Shown in pieces: positions 22,295 to 30,165 of a stretch of DNA of 30,165 nt. Both the position numbers and the translations under genes were made by a program. Source of the stretch: a virus; the IMG/VR virus record IMGVR_UViG_3300042914_002498, positions 1 through 30,165 of that record; one strand, written 5' to 3'. The first letter of the stretch is position 1; every line of letters starts with the position of its first letter. The notes beneath the pieces were generated by a model, which did not search any database, was not told the DNA's origin, and worked only from the letters and a program-made list of their open reading frames with translations.

Positions 22295-23809
22295 ATGCAA
22301 TTATTTCAACTACAAAAATACGCAGCTAAAGATTACAATGGTCTTGTAACTGCAAACAATTTGGGTGCACTCTATATGAAACGCCCACAGCTTGTAACTA
22401 ACACCATTCATCAAATCTTTAGAACTAATCTGAAGAATGCGATGTTTGATTTCCTCAACCAGTTTCCTACTATTGAAGTAGAAGAAAACAACTTCTATGA
22501 GTGGATGCTCCAAGGTCAACATGACAAAAACATTCCTCTTCTTGATGCGTATGATGCAACAGGAACCTCAGCAGCAGCTGCAGGTGAGCTTGGTGCAGGA
22601 GTAGCTGCTTTCTATATGGTATTTGGGGAAGAGTATTTTGAGCCAGATAACATCCTTAAAGGTAACAAAGCAGAATATCTTTTGAGAGTTCTTTCTGTTA
22701 AACCAAAAGGCACTAACTTTGAGTATGAAGTAGAACTTCTTACATCAGATCCAATGCTTTCAGTACCTGCAGAAGAGCTTGAAGCTGGTCAGCGTTGGGC
22801 TAAGTTTTTCAACGTAGCTCCATCAACATTATCTAACAGAGGTCAGAAGCCAAACTTTACTTCACCTTTCAGAATGAGAAACCGCATTACTATGCAGCGT
22901 TTTGAATATGAAGTTCCTGGTAACATGATTAATGAAGGTAAAAACTATCCTTTGGAGTTCTCATTCCCAGGTGTAGATGGTAAGCAAGAACGTGTTTGGA
23001 TTAACTATCTAGATATGATTGCTATGTACCAAGCAGAAGTTGCTAACGTAGTTATGCACTTCTATGGTCTACATAACTTTACAGATCGTGACTTGTTCTT
23101 GAACAAAGATGCATCAGGTAAATATCCTGTTGAATCAGGTGCTGGTCTTTTTGAGCAAATTGCACCATCTAACATTCACTACTACTCAACACTAGATCTT
23201 GACTTCTTGACTGAAGTATTCTTGGATCTTTCTATTGGTAGAATTGAAATGGGTAATCGTGTTGTTACTTTGTGTACTGGTGAATATGGTATCCGTGATT
23301 TCCACAGAGCTGTACTTGCTAAAGGTGGTACTGAACTAATGATTGCTAACACTGCAGGTAATGGTCCAGGACGTTCTAATGATACAACTATCTACAAAGA
23401 AAATGGTGGAAAACTTAATGGTATTCCTAAGCCACTTTCAGCTGGTTTCCAATTTACTAAATACTACTCAATCAACGGTATTACATTTGAATTGATGTAT
23501 TGCCCAATGTTTGATGATAAAGTTCTTTTCCCAGAAACTCACCCAGAAGGTGGTACTACAGAATCACGTAGAATGCTAGCACTTGACTTTGGTGGAGAAT
23601 CAGGAATTAAGAGAGTAGCAGTAAAAGGTCAACCTTCAGTATTCCGTTATATCCCAGGTATGCGTGATCCATTTACTCCTGCAGGAAAAGGTTCTCCTTC
23701 AGTAGCAGTTTCACGTTCTGATGGATATGAAATTCACAGAATGATGTGGGGTGGTATGATGATTACTGACCCAACTAAGGTTGTAGATTTCCGTTATAAC
23801 TTAGTATAA
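22295..23809 (+). CDS. Major capsid protein
   Basis: 504 aa, matching the size of crass-like MCPs (HK97 fold). It begins MQLFQLQKYAAKDYNGLV and contains TNTIHQIFRTNLKNAMFDFLNQFPTIEVEENNFYEWMLQGQ, RWAKFFNVAPSTLSNRGQKPNF and IGRIEMGNRVVTLCTGEYGIRDFHRAVLAKGG. The C-terminal part ends DGYEIHRMMWGGMMITDPTKVVDFRYNLV. Codon use is richer in CGT, AAC and CTT than in the early genes, as expected for a very highly expressed protein. A terminator hairpin follows 11 bases after the stop. Confidence 0.92.
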   Translation: MQLFQLQKYAAKDYNGLVTANNLGALYMKRPQLVTNTIHQIFRTNLKNAMFDFLNQFPTIEVEENNFYEWMLQGQHDKNIPLLDAYDATGTSAAAAGELGAGVAAFYMVFGEEYFEPDNILKGNKAEYLLRVLSVKPKGTNFEYEVELLTSDPMLSVPAEELEAGQRWAKFFNVAPSTLSNRGQKPNFTSPFRMRNRITMQRFEYEVPGNMINEGKNYPLEFSFPGVDGKQERVWINYLDMIAMYQAEVANVVMHFYGLHNFTDRDLFLNKDASGKYPVESGAGLFEQIAPSNIHYYSTLDLDFLTEVFLDLSIGRIEMGNRVVTLCTGEYGIRDFHRAVLAKGGTELMIANTAGNGPGRSNDTTIYKENGGKLNGIPKPLSAGFQFTKYYSINGITFELMYCPMFDDKVLFPETHPEGGTTESRRMLALDFGGESGIKRVAVKGQPSVFRYIPGMRDPFTPAGKGSPSVAVSRSDGYEIHRMMWGGMMITDPTKVVDFRYNLV

Positions 23810-23820
23810 TAAATAAATAT

Positions 23821-23856
23821 AAAGAGGGGGTGAAATATCTCCCTCTTTATTTTAAC
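23821..23856 (+). terminator. Terminator after the MCP gene
   Basis: AAAGAGGG (23821-23828) pairs with CCCTCTTT (23841-23848) around 12 bases, followed by ATTTTAACTTT. The T-run overlaps a -7 type box for the next gene. Confidence 0.8.
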
Positions 23857-23860
23857 TTTG
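23853..23860 (+). promoter_or_regulatory. -7 type box before the 319-aa gene
   Basis: TAACTTTGTAAAATAAA, the same TAACTTTGTAAAA string as before the portal gene. It lies directly after the MCP terminator and 22 bases before ATG 23883, so a new message could begin here. The -33 box is not clear, since the terminator hairpin fills the space. Confidence 0.45.
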
Positions 23861-23882
23861 TAAAATAAATAAATAAGAAATT

Positions 23883-24842
23883 ATGGCTAAAAAGGAATTA
23901 GAATTAGAACAGGAAAAATTAACAAACTTTCTAATTGAAAAAGTAGTAAAAGTGGTACCAGTAGTTAGACCTAACAGTTGGTCTCATAAATATCAAATTA
24001 CTGAAGATGGTAAAGATAAGACCAATGGTGCTTATCAATTTAACACGGCAATTACATACCTATCAGTACCTATTAATAAAAAGACAGGTATTATGTATAG
24101 ACCATTAGATAATATTGCTAGAGTAAGAACTCCTGAGTTTCCAAATGAGGAAATCACAGAACAAGAATTCTTTGAAAGATTACTTGGTTTAGCTAAAGGA
24201 GATCTTGATATTGGTAAATACAGAACTGATGAAAAAGGTAATCGCCATCCAGATACTTTCTGGCAAAAACTTGGTACTGTAAAACTTAGAAATGAATCTA
24301 ATGTTTTAGATCTATCTGTTCCTATGGATATGATTAGATATAAAGTACTTATGCTAAACAAGACTGTTATAGCACCTTCACCTGCTGAGAAAAACAAAAA
24401 ACGTACTTACAGATTTATGCTTGTAGATCAAGAAGTTGCTGAAGTGCAGGAAAAAGAAGATCTTAACATTAAACTTGAAGCATTCTCTTGGTTTGCTAGA
24501 ATTAAATCAGACATTGGACAACTTAAAGAGATCATGTGGTTAGCTGATGCAAGAATCAGTAATACTACAAACTATGACTATGTGTTTGCATATGTTGGTA
24601 AAATAGTAAATGAATCTCCATCAAACTTCCTAAAACTAGTACAAGATCCTCATAAAGATTCTAAATTGCTTTTGATGAGAGCAACTAAGGTAGGATCACT
24701 TGTATTATCTAAAGAAAAAACATATCAATTCCTAGATGGTAAAGATATTGGACCAACAACTCAAGCTATTAAATGGATTGAGAATCCAGAAAACTTTGCT
24801 ATTGTAGAAAGACTAAAAGAGCAATCAGGTTATGACAGCTAA
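23883..24842 (+). CDS. Capsid-block protein, unknown (319 aa)
   Basis: It begins with a charged helix (MAKKELELEQEKLTNFLIEKVVKVV) and continues with VVRPNSWSHKYQITEDGKDKTNGAYQFNTAITYLSVPINKKTG and a C-terminal mixed fold including WFARIKSDIGQLKEIMWLADARISNTTNYDYVFAYVGKIV. It lies directly after the MCP and overlaps the next gene by 11 bases. I recall proteins with the same position in crass-like phages but cannot tell whether it is an auxiliary capsid, head-completion or packaging-related protein. No enzyme motif is seen. Confidence 0.7.
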   Translation: MAKKELELEQEKLTNFLIEKVVKVVPVVRPNSWSHKYQITEDGKDKTNGAYQFNTAITYLSVPINKKTGIMYRPLDNIARVRTPEFPNEEITEQEFFERLLGLAKGDLDIGKYRTDEKGNRHPDTFWQKLGTVKLRNESNVLDLSVPMDMIRYKVLMLNKTVIAPSPAEKNKKRTYRFMLVDQEVAEVQEKEDLNIKLEAFSWFARIKSDIGQLKEIMWLADARISNTTNYDYVFAYVGKIVNESPSNFLKLVQDPHKDSKLLLMRATKVGSLVLSKEKTYQFLDGKDIGPTTQAIKWIENPENFAIVERLKEQSGYDS

Positions 24843-25599
24843 TCAAATGTGGGAAAATGTACTAGTGACTTATGATGCACTTTATTCACAAAGTGCTCCT
24901 GGGTTTGTTGACCCTGAAGCTAGTATACTTTTAACTAAAGCACAATGGTATTATATTCTTCAAAGGTTAAACCCTAAGAGTAATAGAAACATGGAAGGAT
25001 TTGAGGAAACTGAAATAAGAATCCAAGGACTCTCTGCATTAGTTAAAGACTCACAGGATGCTAATCCACCTATTATTGAATTACCCGACAACCAACAAAC
25101 TGGTACATTGCCTGGAGAAAAACTCTGGGCATTGCCAGTTGATTTCATGATTGCAATTTATGAAGGTTGTACTACAAATATTCCACAATGTGGAACTACA
25201 AATACCTTTAATAGAATTATGACTATTCCTATCTCACATGATGAGTATAATCTTAATTATTATAATCCTTATAAAAAACCATTTACTGATGGTACAGAAG
25301 GTATTATATGGAGATTAGAACATGGTAGAAAACCTGTTGATAATGTTGAGAGAAAGATCCATGGTCTTATTACTGATAATACTGCTCCTGATAATTTTGT
25401 AGTTACTGAATACTATTTAAGATATATTAAAACACCATCTGACATAGTAGTAAATCTTAATAATCCAGCATCACAAGTTAATTGTGAATTAGATTCTCTA
25501 ACTCACCAAGGAATATGTGATATTGCTGTAAAATTACTGTCTGCTGCAGTAAGAGAACAAATACCAATTAACCAACTCACAGCAGATGTTTTGGAATAA
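24832..25599 (+). CDS. Head-tail connector / ring protein candidate
   Basis: 255 aa. The N-terminal helical part (QMWENVLVTYDALYSQSAPGFVDPEASILLTKAQWYYILQRL) resembles the start of crass-like connector or ring proteins, in which a helix is followed by a segment on residues expected to fall at the end of a helical bundle and then LP-x-D (here LWALPVDFMIAIYEG). Further marks are ISHDEYNLNYYNPYKKPF and FVVTEYYLRYIKTPSDIVVNL, plus a C-terminal helix ICDIAVKLLSAAVREQ. The assignment is tentative; position between capsid and tail-type genes supports it. Confidence 0.5.
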   Translation: MTANQMWENVLVTYDALYSQSAPGFVDPEASILLTKAQWYYILQRLNPKSNRNMEGFEETEIRIQGLSALVKDSQDANPPIIELPDNQQTGTLPGEKLWALPVDFMIAIYEGCTTNIPQCGTTNTFNRIMTIPISHDEYNLNYYNPYKKPFTDGTEGIIWRLEHGRKPVDNVERKIHGLITDNTAPDNFVVTEYYLRYIKTPSDIVVNLNNPASQVNCELDSLTHQGICDIAVKLLSAAVREQIPINQLTADVLE

Positions 25600-25608
25600 A
25601 AAAACAAT

Positions 25609-25616
25609 TATATTTG
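25609..25616 (+). promoter_or_regulatory. -7 type box before the 437-aa gene
   Basis: TATATTTGTAAAACA fits TAnnTTTG followed by TAAAA. A TTTG lies 15 bases upstream, shorter than usual. ATG 25655 is 38 bases downstream. Confidence 0.4.
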
Positions 25617-25654
25617 TAAAACAAAAACAAACAACAAATTAACATTTTAAAAAA

Positions 25655-26968
25655 ATGGCTTTAGATTCAAAAAATAACATTAAGAGTGTATTCATTGTAC
25701 CATCTGCAGCGCAAGTAACAGCAGGTACAAAAGTTACACCAGGTTCACTACCTACTGGTTCAGTAGTTATCACCAATATGTCAAATCAAGTACTTGCAAC
25801 AGGTGCTGGATCTGGTACAGGTGTACAAAACTATGATAAAATTAAAATTATCAAAGACCGTGGTGCTAACCTTCCTTTGCAACAAGTAGTTTTAAGTCTT
25901 GCTGATGTGCTAAATACATCTGCAATATCAGGAGCACCTTCTACAGAACAAGTAGACTATATTGGATACAACGGTACTTCAGGACAAATTGCATCAACAG
26001 CACTTACTGCAAATACTTTTTATGAAGTAAAACTTGAGCATGTACCTAATCAATTTGCTTACGGTAAGCGTCCTGCTAACTACAAATATGGTACTTGGAA
26101 ATCAGGAGTAGCTGCTCCAACTCAATCAGATGTTGTAACAAATCTTGTAAAATCTCTAATTCAAAACTTTGTTCCTAATAGAACTACTGATTGGAGAGTG
26201 TTTTCAGAAATTGTAACCAACGCTACAAGAACTGCTGTGTCTGGTGCAGGTACACTTACATTTACAAAATACTCTAAAGTTGTAACAGCTTCTGCTGCTA
26301 CTGCAACAGGTACTTTTGTAGCAGGTGACTACATTCAAATTGCTGCTGGTAATTCAATTGGCGTTTATAAAGTAGTTGCTAAAGATGGTACTAGTGGTAA
26401 TTTAACTCTCGATGTATCATACCAAGGAGATACTGCAACTATTACACCTGGTACTACATCTATTAGAATTACTGCTGCCAATGCTGCTTCTGCAACTGCT
26501 TGGGGTATCAAAATTATTGGTATTAAACAAAAATACGATGTTAACCGTTGGAGACAATATGACAAAGTTAGGTTCAATACATTTATCAATGAATCATTTA
26601 CTACTAGTGATGTAACTACAACTGCTGCTTTTGATGGTATTGGTGTTTATGAACAAGCTGCTAATGATGAGTATATCTCTTGGGGTGATGAAGGTCAGGT
26701 ATTTGTAGATCAAGTTCCACCACAGTTCCGTGAGCAAGATGCTTTAGTTGGTACACAATACAGCCCTGCTGTAATTGGATGGTTAGACAAACTTCCTTCA
26801 CTAATTGGTGCAGGTGAAAATAAAGGACAGGTAATTCTTTATTTTGCTGGTGCACTATCTAGTGGTGTATTTACTCCTGCAGCAACTAGTACTCAATCTG
26901 ACTTTGTAGCTGTATTTAATTCCTGGAGAGCTGGTTCATTACCAGCTGCTGCATGGCCTGTAATGTAA
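25655..26968 (+). CDS. Structural protein (437 aa), unknown type
   Basis: The composition is that of an abundant virion protein: Ala/Thr/Ser/Gly-rich, few Cys, favoured codons. The outer parts (MALDSKNNIKSVFIVPSAAQV..., and FVDQVPPQFREQDALVGTQYSPAVIGWLDKLP) enclose a Thr/Ala-rich segment of about 100 residues (from TNATRTAVSGAG to AWGIKIIGIK) that reads like an inserted beta domain (GDYIQIAAGNSIGVYKVVA...NLTLDVSY). It has its own upstream box and a strong terminator. It may be a tail, collar or head decoration protein. The precise class cannot be read from the sequence. Confidence 0.6.
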   Translation: MALDSKNNIKSVFIVPSAAQVTAGTKVTPGSLPTGSVVITNMSNQVLATGAGSGTGVQNYDKIKIIKDRGANLPLQQVVLSLADVLNTSAISGAPSTEQVDYIGYNGTSGQIASTALTANTFYEVKLEHVPNQFAYGKRPANYKYGTWKSGVAAPTQSDVVTNLVKSLIQNFVPNRTTDWRVFSEIVTNATRTAVSGAGTLTFTKYSKVVTASAATATGTFVAGDYIQIAAGNSIGVYKVVAKDGTSGNLTLDVSYQGDTATITPGTTSIRITAANAASATAWGIKIIGIKQKYDVNRWRQYDKVRFNTFINESFTTSDVTTTAAFDGIGVYEQAANDEYISWGDEGQVFVDQVPPQFREQDALVGTQYSPAVIGWLDKLPSLIGAGENKGQVILYFAGALSSGVFTPAATSTQSDFVAVFNSWRAGSLPAAAWPVM

Positions 26969-26990
26969 CTATAAATAATATTTAATAAGG

Positions 26991-27036
26991 ATAGTGAAGG
27001 ACCTAGTTTTACAATTAGGTTTTTCACTATTTTTGT
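26991..27036 (+). terminator. Strong terminator after the 437-aa gene
   Basis: ATAGTGAA (26991-26998) pairs with TTCACTAT (27023-27030), with inner ACCTA/TAGGT, followed by TTTTTG. It begins 22 bases after the stop. The end TATTTTTG also fits a -7 box for the next gene. Confidence 0.85.
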
Positions 27037-27060
27037 TTACAACAAAACCTATAATATAAA

Positions 27061-27675
27061 ATGGCATTTATATCAACAATATCAGCATGTCTTAATGGGT
27101 GTACAGGTATAACAATTAATGATACTACTGGGTTTTTTAATAGTGTTACTAACATTTATGGTTGGAATGATAATACTACTTTGTGGAAAACTGCATTAGG
27201 TGGAAATCCACATGTTACTGCAGCTACTATTAGTATATCATTAAATGGTGGTGCACCAATTACAATTAATGTACTAGATAAAGTACAAGCATCTGTATTT
27301 CCAGATTTTGAATTATACCAGTATACTCCTGTAGATAGTACAGGAAGTACTTTTAACTTAGCTGATGGATACTATAATATTGTATATACCCTTACAGATA
27401 ACAATGATGTAGTATACACTACAGATACTACTTTTGTAGTATATTGCAATGTAGCTTGTTGTGTATCTAAACTAGCAGCTAGAGTTGCAGATGAGTTATG
27501 CAATAATTGTGACTCAGATGCATACAATGATTTTCTAATTGCTGATGGTATGTTACAAGCATTAAAAGCTACTGCAGAATCACTAGGTACTCAAGAATTT
27601 ACTAAACTATTAAACAAACTTCAAAAACTTTGTAATCAAACTTCAGCTGGTGGTTGTGGTTGTGGTTGCAGCTAA
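27061..27675 (+). CDS. Cys-rich virion or fibre-associated protein (204 aa)
   Basis: The N-terminal 130 residues are beta-rich (ISACLNGCTGITINDTTGFFNSVTNIYGWNDNTTLW). The C-terminal part is helical with Cys pairs (CNVACCVSKLAARVADELCNNCDSD) and ends GGCGCGCS. I recall similar proteins in Bacteroidota phages, where a Cys-rich end precedes collagen-like fibre genes. The cysteines could cross-link or bind metal. It overlaps the frame of the following gene only if that gene is read from a far upstream start. Confidence 0.65.
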   Translation: MAFISTISACLNGCTGITINDTTGFFNSVTNIYGWNDNTTLWKTALGGNPHVTAATISISLNGGAPITINVLDKVQASVFPDFELYQYTPVDSTGSTFNLADGYYNIVYTLTDNNDVVYTTDTTFVVYCNVACCVSKLAARVADELCNNCDSDAYNDFLIADGMLQALKATAESLGTQEFTKLLNKLQKLCNQTSAGGCGCGCS

Positions 27676-27689
27676 AAACTTATATAAAT

Positions 27690-28508
27690 ATGTGTTCATG
27701 TTCAGGCAGTTGTAACTGCAATTCAACAACAATACCTAGAGGTCCACAAGGTGTTCCAGGTCCTAAAGGAGATAAAGGAGATCCAGGAACAAATGGTGCT
27801 ACTCCTACTATAACAGTAGGTACAGTAGATACAGTACCTTTTGGTGATCCAGCTACAGTAACAAATACAGGAGTTGCTCCAAATGCTATTTTTAACTTTG
27901 AAATTCCTCAAGGAGAACAAGGTCTTCAAGGTATCCCTGGTCCTGTTAGTGTAGAAAGAATTAAAGCAGATGTACAAGACTATGGAACTGGACCTGGAGA
28001 TAATGCTAACATTAGTGTAAACTTTAATGAATTAAACGCTGATGGTAAAATAATTACATTTACAATAGTAAGTGGAACAGAAGATGGTACTGGTGTTTTT
28101 TTGTCAACAGGATTTTCTATTAGCGATGGTTTAACAACAACATCCTTATTTAACATAAGTATTGGCGAACCTTATTTTGGAATATCACCAGCAAAAATTA
28201 AATATGATAGAGATCCAAACTTAACTCCATCAGGATATCAATCATTTGAACTTATAAATTTTATTACAGCAGATATTAAAATAACTAGGATAACCTCTAC
28301 TGGAGCTAGAATTGAAGGTACAATTTATGGGTATAATTCAGAAACACAAACTAATTTTGGACTATCTAAATTCCCTCAAAAAATTTGGCATTTAAGAACA
28401 GGAATTATTTACCCTACAAATTTTACTATTACATCTTCTGTAGGTGATGATGGATCTGGTACATATACAGGAATGTCAAATATATTAAGATATAACACAA
28501 CTTTATAA
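27690..28508 (+). CDS. Collagen-like fibre protein 1
   Basis: 272 aa from ATG 27690; an earlier ATG at 27654 lies within the previous gene and is rejected. It starts MCSCSGSCNCNSTTIPRG, then collagen-like Gly-X-Y repeats (GPQGVPGPKGDKGDPGTNG), a linker with VGTVDTVPFGDPATVTNTG and NFEIPQG, a second short collagen-like run, and a C-terminal beta domain from about residue 90. Phage collagen-like segments trimerise fibres that touch the host. A host-binding or fibre role is inferred. Its N-terminal Cys echo the GCGCGCS end of the previous protein. Confidence 0.75.
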   Translation: MCSCSGSCNCNSTTIPRGPQGVPGPKGDKGDPGTNGATPTITVGTVDTVPFGDPATVTNTGVAPNAIFNFEIPQGEQGLQGIPGPVSVERIKADVQDYGTGPGDNANISVNFNELNADGKIITFTIVSGTEDGTGVFLSTGFSISDGLTTTSLFNISIGEPYFGISPAKIKYDRDPNLTPSGYQSFELINFITADIKITRITSTGARIEGTIYGYNSETQTNFGLSKFPQKIWHLRTGIIYPTNFTITSSVGDDGSGTYTGMSNILRYNTTL

Positions 28509-28510
28509 CT

Positions 28511-29038
28511 ATGACTTGCTATAACTCAGAATTACCAATAGGTCCTCCAGGACCAACTGGACCACAAGGACCTCAAGGTCCTGCAGGAACTATTGACGTT
28601 ACTGATTTACCAATATTAGATGTAGCAGCACCTGATGATATGCTATACATTTTTGACACATCAACGAACACATCGAAACAGATTAGTGTTGAGGATTTGC
28701 AACCGTACAAGGTTTATTCCGCACTAATCACCCAAGGCGGCACAGATGTGCCAGTTGCAACGGTGTTACAAAATACGCTGGGCGTTACAATGACTTGGAG
28801 TAGAGTTTCCGAGGGTGTTTATAAAGTAACAGCATCAAGTGGAATTTTTCTTGAAGCAAAGACATGGACAATTATAAATAATATCAATATATCAGGAGCT
28901 ACTTATTTTGATATTAATCGTGGTAGTGATACTGAGGTGTTTGTGGCAAGTTCAATTTACGATGCTGGAACGCCTCCATACGTTCCTGCTGATGGCATTA
29001 TTGCTGCACTATCTTTAGAAATCCGAGTTTACAACTAA
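28511..29038 (+). CDS. Collagen-like fibre protein 2, mosaic C-terminal half
   Basis: 175 aa. MTCYNSELPIGPPGPTGPQGPQGPAG is a short collagen-like run. It is followed by TIDVTDLPILDVAAPDDMLYIFDTSTNTSKQISVEDLQ. The region from VYSALITQGGTDVPVATVLQNTLGVTMTWSRVSEGVYKVTASSG is a domain I recall from flavobacterial phage and bacterial surface proteins. Its codons (ACG, CCG, GGC, CTG, TCC) and higher G+C over about 28650-28830 differ from the rest of the phage, so this half was probably acquired by recombination. Two bases separate it from the previous gene. Confidence 0.75.
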   Translation: MTCYNSELPIGPPGPTGPQGPQGPAGTIDVTDLPILDVAAPDDMLYIFDTSTNTSKQISVEDLQPYKVYSALITQGGTDVPVATVLQNTLGVTMTWSRVSEGVYKVTASSGIFLEAKTWTIINNINISGATYFDINRGSDTEVFVASSIYDAGTPPYVPADGIIAALSLEIRVYN

Positions 29039-29043
29039 CAAAT

Positions 29044-30165
29044 ATGATACTAACACCATTAAAAATACAAGTAGCTATAATTAAAGCATTTTACAGTTTA
29101 GCTTTAAAATCCGTTAAATACTATGGTGGATTAGCTGTAGGTATAAACAATACTTGCCTATTTAAAGAAATAAGATTACTTAGAGCTTATATAGATATAC
29201 TTAGAAACTTCACAATAGTAGGTAGTACTATTACCTGTAGCTGTTGTATAAAAGGTGAATATACTGTATTATTAAATGAATTATCAGAATCAACTGAAGC
29301 TAAAATTCAGTTTGGTTGTGATAATCAAGGCTATTTAATTTTTAATAATGTTAGTTATCCTTTTACTTATATATATGATCCAAGTAATAATACATTAAAA
29401 ATTGATTTTCTTGATATTAATGATAATCAAATTATTATGGATCTCCAAGATATTCAATTTACTGATGAATGTAATATTACTAATACTAATGATTTAATTA
29501 TACCTAATGCAGGTTCACAATTAGAAGTTTCTACTATTACAGTAACAGGAACTCCTATAACTGTAGAAAATGAATATGGAGATTGGTCTGGTACACTTGA
29601 AGTTAGAGATGATGCTAATGATCCAATTTATACTTTAACAATTCCTACAAGTATTTTATCAGATCCACAAGCAATTGTAGATTTATGGAATACTACTTAT
29701 GGAAATACAGGTTGGTTATTATACTATAATGGTACATCATATGTAATGACTACACCATTAGAAGTTAATGAGTTTTTTACAGATTATAAAGTTGTATTTA
29801 CTCAATATGAAGGACCTGTAAATGATTCTGATGCAGAGTTTCCTATATTTACAAGTATGGGTTTTGAATTTCCTGCAGTACAAACTAATACACCTGCATC
29901 TGCAATAGTAGAAATACCAACTAATCAATTTACAACAGGTAATCAAGGTGTTGTTACATTAACACTTGGAGCTAATATATTTAATCCTAATCTTGGTGGT
30001 AATATACAAGTTGTAGATCAAACTAATGGAACAATATATTTTCAAGATGTTTCATTATTTAATACATTACAAGATTTTGTAGATAGTTTTAATGCAATTA
30101 ATTCTATTGGTGTTATAGCAGATGTATTATTTATAAATTCTGTAAGATTTAAAACACCAACAAAT
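29044..30165 (+). CDS. Large fibre or surface-type protein, open at the window end
   Basis: 374 codons from ATG 29044 with no stop by the window edge. It begins MILTPLKIQVAIIKAFYSLALKSVKYYGGLAVGIN and has Cys residues near TCLFKEIRLLRAYID and ITCSCCIKGEYTVLLNELSE. The rest is Asn/Thr/Ile-rich and beta-type (PITVENEYGDWSGTLEV, FPAVQTNTPASAIVEIP, NQGVVTLTLG). It directly follows two collagen-like genes. A tail-fibre or virion-surface role is likely from position and composition; nothing identifies a specific domain. Confidence 0.7.
   Translation, partial: MILTPLKIQVAIIKAFYSLALKSVKYYGGLAVGINNTCLFKEIRLLRAYIDILRNFTIVGSTITCSCCIKGEYTVLLNELSESTEAKIQFGCDNQGYLIFNNVSYPFTYIYDPSNNTLKIDFLDINDNQIIMDLQDIQFTDECNITNTNDLIIPNAGSQLEVSTITVTGTPITVENEYGDWSGTLEVRDDANDPIYTLTIPTSILSDPQAIVDLWNTTYGNTGWLLYYNGTSYVMTTPLEVNEFFTDYKVVFTQYEGPVNDSDAEFPIFTSMGFEFPAVQTNTPASAIVEIPTNQFTTGNQGVVTLTLGANIFNPNLGGNIQVVDQTNGTIYFQDVSLFNTLQDFVDSFNAINSIGVIADVLFINSVRFKTPTN

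Overview
The window looks like part of a tailed phage of the crAss-like group (Crassvirales) that infects a Bacteroidota host, probably a flavobacterium. The evidence is a strongly AT-rich genome, two opposed transcription blocks, a block running IHF/HU-like protein - DUF5856-type protein - TerL - long portal - acidic scaffold-like protein - major capsid protein, a family B DNA polymerase in the opposite block, Bacteroidota-type promoter boxes (TAnnTTTG, sometimes with an upstream TTG/TTTG about 20 bases away), and weak Shine-Dalgarno signals. Identifications come from reading motifs and from memory of families; no search was run.

Left block, minus strand, bases 1 to about 12920. Read in transcription order from the centre outwards, it holds a few proteins of unknown function (88, 171, 81 and 304 aa) separated by unusually long gene-free stretches, then a tRNA-Arg(UCU). 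A tightly packed run of small early or replication-type genes follows: a Myb/SANT-like protein, a tiny lipoprotein, membrane peptides, an SSB-like candidate, a small Cys-rich protein, a dATP/dGTP diphosphohydrolase-like protein and the DNA polymerase. The block ends with two secreted proteins that resemble host type IX secretion (T9SS) cargo. Several real genes here are only 41 to 59 codons long.

Gene-free stretches at 8347-9924, 10840-11154 and 11919-12651 are full of perfect or near-perfect inverted repeats, including long-range stems of 13 to 20 bp, local hairpins and crossing (pseudoknot-type) pairings. They lack credible ORFs and the first abuts a tRNA. I read them as candidate large structured non-coding RNAs, analogous in setting to the giant ornate phage RNAs (GOLLD, ROOL). 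This is the most interesting part of the window.

Centre, 12919-13364. This is the divergent promoter region, with two plus-strand promoters.

Right block, plus strand, 13365 to the end. It carries small conserved phage proteins, a GroES-like co-chaperonin, the packaging and capsid genes (IHF-like, DUF5856-like, TerS candidate, TerL, portal, scaffold candidate, MCP), connector or tail-region proteins, and finally Cys-rich and collagen-like proteins plus a large open-ended fibre-type protein that leaves the window. Promoter-like boxes of the form TAAYTTTGTAARA lie only a few bases before several start codons, so some late messages may be leaderless or nearly so. Hairpin terminators follow the MCP and the 437-aa structural protein.
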